From the NCBI GenBank assembly GCA_012862575.1, contig BLSF01000026.1, positions 484,399 through 548,398 of the forward strand: a stretch of 64,000 nucleotides of DNA, read 5' to 3'. The translations under genes and the position numbers were made by a program. Below the pieces are notes generated by a model. That model was not told where the DNA came from. It worked only from the letters and a program-made list of their open reading frames with translations, and searched no databases. Source of the stretch: Parietichytrium sp. I65-24A. Taxonomy: Eukaryota > Sar > Bigyra > Thraustochytrida > Thraustochytriidae. Positions 61,730 through 64,000 of this stretch are shown piece by piece; the stretch's first letter is position 1, and each line of letters starts with the position of its first letter.

Positions 61730-62690
61730 TTCAGGGGACTAGCTCCTTGTTCTCTGGGATTCCTTGTTCTCTGGAAAATAGAATTGGTGCCGAAGGAGCA
61801 TCAGCGATCGGTCGCGCGTTGGAGAAGAACACTGCGCTGACTACATTGAAGTACGTGTGACTTTGACAGCAGTTTGGTGAGAGCGATGAGTCTCTTGCTG
61901 AACTTTCTCGGACTTGGCTGACGATTTTGTCTTTTTGTAATGAAATAGTATTCAAGACGATGACATTGGCGATGAAGGAGCATCAGCAATCGGTCGCGCG
62001 TTGGAGAAGAACACTGCGTTGACTGAGTTGGAGTACGTGTGCTTTTGACACTGGTTTGGTGAAAATGATTAGTCTCTTTCTGAACTTTCTCGGGCTTGGT
62101 GGCTGACGACTTGATGTCTTTTTGTAATGAAATAGTCTTCGAAGGAATAGAATTGGCGATGAAGGAGCATCAGCGATCGGTCGCGCGTTGGAAAAGAACA
62201 CTGTGCTGAGTACATTGTAGTACGTGTGACTTTGACAGCAGTTTGGTGAAAAAGATTAGCCTTTTTGTTGAACTTTCTCGGATTTGGTGGCTGACGATTT
62301 CATGTCTTTTTGAATGAATCGGATCCGACCAACTCGCTCAATTTAACCCATCTTACAGTCTTGCGGGCAACTATATACGAGCGGTCAGCAGAGCTGCGAT
62401 CTACGCCAAAATCGAGGAAAACAGGATGGCCGCGCGTGCAGACTCCAGAGACACTCTTTGATGTAGAAAAGTCCCTGACGGCAGCGATCGAGAATGCTGG
62501 CTTGCAGACTTGAGGACGCGCCAAGCTACTGTTCGTTGGCGAGGGACGTGTAGAGAAGACTTCCTTCCACCCTCAGATCCCTGTTGGGAATGTCGCCAGA
62601 TTTCACACCGAGTATCAACGGCGTCGCTTCGAAAGTGGCCAACACTGCAGAACTAGCGCGAGCAAGAAATCGGCGAAACTAGCTTTAATC
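61726..62690 (+). pseudogene. Decayed LRR / P-loop NTPase gene with tandem LRR exons
   Basis: Exons 61726-61850, 61949-62032, 62136-62219 and 62359-62461 splice cleanly (GTACGT...TAG/CAG, all phase 2) into 28-residue LRRs of ribonuclease-inhibitor type (NRIGDEGASAIGRALEKN). Junction codons restore Asn, Asp and Tyr exactly at the LxxLxLxxN position. After the fourth exon the reading shifts frame (ETLFDVEKSLTAAIENAGLQ), meets a TGA at 62511, and continues in frame as AKLLFVGEGRVEKTSF, a Walker A motif whose second glycine is Glu. The next part, LLGMSPDFTPSINGV, is in yet another frame. The order LRRs then P-loop matches Roco-like or STAND-type LRR proteins of protists. The first exon lacks an acceptor where the others have one, so the 5' end is truncated. 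Confidence 0.65.
61767..62358 (+). repeat. Tandem exon-plus-intron repeats of an LRR module
   Basis: Three units of 182, 187 and about 223 bp (61767-61948, 61949-62135, 62136-62358), each an 84-bp LRR exon followed by a related intron. Introns 1 and 2 (98 and 103 bp) share GTACGTGTG and TGTCTTTTTGTAATGAAATAG. Intron 3 is alike up to the CTTTTTGAATGA position, then has lost that acceptor and uses a new CTTACAG 139 bp from its donor. Confidence 0.85.
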
Positions 62691-62727
62691 GTCAAGTTCA
62701 AAACCTAACCTAAAAAAGAAGAGTATC

Positions 62728-63275
62728 TATGACCTGTCCGTGCTTCTACAACCGAAATACAAAATCATCAACGAGATCCTTACGGTGCAGGGGCCGTCCT
62801 GCAAGAAGGCCATCGTGAACGTTGCCGCGTGCTCTGCCGTGCTGCAAACAGCAAATGTTTCAACATGCGGGCAACTTTACCGGCTTGAGGGAAAGTGCAG
62901 GCAAGCAGGCGCAATACATTTCATTAGCTCTTACTCCGCAGCTGGCATACAGAATTGAGCCGCCAAATAAACTCTCCCGCAGCCGCAGACAGGACTCCAA
63001 AGCCCTCGGAGAAGGGCTGAAGTATAGGGCAGTAGCACTTGCTCCTTTGGAATACGAGGCACTGCAACACTTGGTCCTGTGCCAAACGCAAAACACCAGC
63101 GCCGGTAAAGGCTTTGAAGCCAGAGCCAGAATGCTTGGAAACACAACAACAGCCCGCCATCGTCTTCAAAGTAGCAAAGCTCGACGTCAAACTACGTCCC
63201 TTGGCTGGAGCGCAGGCTGTACGCGCCCCCGTTGTTTCAGCCTCATTGTGCGGAACAAAGGCTTCGGAATAATGA
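62728..63275 (+). pseudogene. Possible decayed gene in three frames
   Basis: Protein-like reading passes through three frames: 62728-62880 (IYDLSVLLQPKYKIINEILT), 62885-63080 (YISLALTPQLAYRIEPPNKL, LKYRAVALAPLEYEALQHLV) and 63085-63272 (QQQPAIVFKVAKLDVKLRPL). No splice sites explain the frame changes well. It follows directly after the LRR/P-loop relic and may be its downstream part or a separate dead gene. Family not recognised. Confidence 0.35.
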
Positions 63276-63289
63276 CTTTAGTTTAGTTT

Positions 63290-63904
63290 TCAGGTTAGCA
63301 GAGTAACGCCTCATCCTCTCCTTCTCCAGTGCTTGCTTGGAAGCCGTCTCGACCCGACAGGCGTTGCACCCACGATTTTCAAATCCCTCCACCCACTCAA
63401 CTGAGAGCTCCACACTTTTCGCCCGAGTCCTACGAACTCACCCTGCCTATCCCTGCTTTTCTCGTAGGACCAGTAGGACCTAACAATTTCATACCTCTTT
63501 CTTGAGATCAACAGTGTTCGTTGCAACCCCATGTTACTACTAGTAGTTTCACTGTGAAGACGATTAAAGTTACTCTTATCATCCACCGCACTGAAGCATT
63601 AATCAGTAGTTCTATGAATCAATAGCGTTGACTGCTCGAAGAAAAAAGAGAACGGCAAAGTAGAAAAGAAAAACAGAGAGGACAGCGACAAGTCGGAGCG
63701 GGTCAATCAAAATCAATCCAATTCAACGCGTCATGGTGATGGCTGGAGCGGCTTGCGGCTGCTGGTCCTCACCGGCGCCGTCACGTTTTTGACTAATTGT
63801 ATAGCGGAAAAGCACAAAGAGGAACAACTCGCTTCAACCAATGGCAACGGAAAGGTGAGTGTGCCAGTGCGGTACCTTCGCTCGTGCTCGTTGACCCGCA
63901 CAAT
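63290..63904. other. Upstream region of the last gene
   Basis: About 600 bp without a supported gene. A GTGAGT donor-like site follows a short frame near 63855 (ending NGNGK), so a noncoding or short coding first exon is possible. Confidence 0.4.
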
Positions 63905-64000
63905 ATGGCGACACGGGCTTTTGCCCTGGGTATGCTCGTCTTTAGCGGCCTGGCGATCGCAAACGGCACATTCCTATCTCAGCTGCTAGGCGAGCAAGCC
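63905..64000 (+). CDS. Start of a secreted protein, cut by the window end
   Basis: ATG at 63905 opens MATRAFALGMLVFSGLAIAN and continues for 32 codons to the end of the window. The positive residue at 4, hydrophobic core and small residues near 18-20 make a standard signal peptide, with cleavage likely after AIA or IAN. Nothing of the mature protein is visible beyond GTFLSQLLGEQA. It could also be a second exon, given the donor-like site upstream. Confidence 0.55.
   Translation, partial: MATRAFALGMLVFSGLAIANGTFLSQLLGEQA

Overview
The window is eukaryotic nuclear DNA, most likely from a unicellular alga or a related protist. Long genes that are mostly uninterrupted (myosin, DEAD-box ribosome-assembly helicase, Rab7, BART-domain, OTU protease, ceramidase-like protein) sit on both strands without operon-like packing. 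The few introns I can place are short (67-167 bp) with GT-AG ends and GTAAGT/GTACGT/GTGCGT donors. A gametolysin-type M11 metallopeptidase fits a green or red alga, but this is inference; I see no plastid-specific gene and cannot name a species. There are no rRNA or tRNA genes, CRISPR arrays, insertion sequences, or recognisable transposon or virus genes.

Layout. 1-22 kb is gene-rich: a TPR-IQ-LRR scaffold protein (+), a bacterial-type long GAPDH (+), a theta-class glutathione transferase (-), a three-exon alpha/beta hydrolase (+), a patch of possible short exons (+), a two-exon BART-domain protein (+), an OTU cysteine protease with a zinc knuckle (-), a membrane-anchored M11 peptidase (+) and a Gly-rich beta-helix protein (-). 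A decayed gene follows at 22.7-23.9 kb. From 24 to 39.7 kb I find no convincing intact gene; this stretch is rich in microsatellites and purine/pyrimidine tracts, with one possible coding relic near 35 kb. From 39.7 to 59.5 kb genes resume: an orphan 931-residue protein (+), Rab7 with an altered NKxD motif (-), a probably myristoylated protein with a duplicated WLIP motif (+), DBP10/DDX54 helicase (-), a myosin with a coiled-coil tail (+), a one-pass membrane protein (-) and a seven-pass ceramidase-like protein (-). From 59.8 to 63.3 kb lies a cluster of broken or uncertain genes. It includes near-identical tandem LRR exons, each 84 bp or 28 codons and split by near-identical introns, leading into a mutated P-loop. 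The last 96 bases start a secreted protein that runs off the window.

The genes do not form a pathway. Themes are vesicle and cytoskeletal traffic (Rab7, myosin, BART, IQ scaffold), protein turnover (OTU, M11), redox and carbon metabolism (GST, GAPDH) and ribosome assembly (DBP10). The most unusual signal is the recent exon-plus-intron amplification of an LRR module attached to a decayed nucleotide-binding domain.
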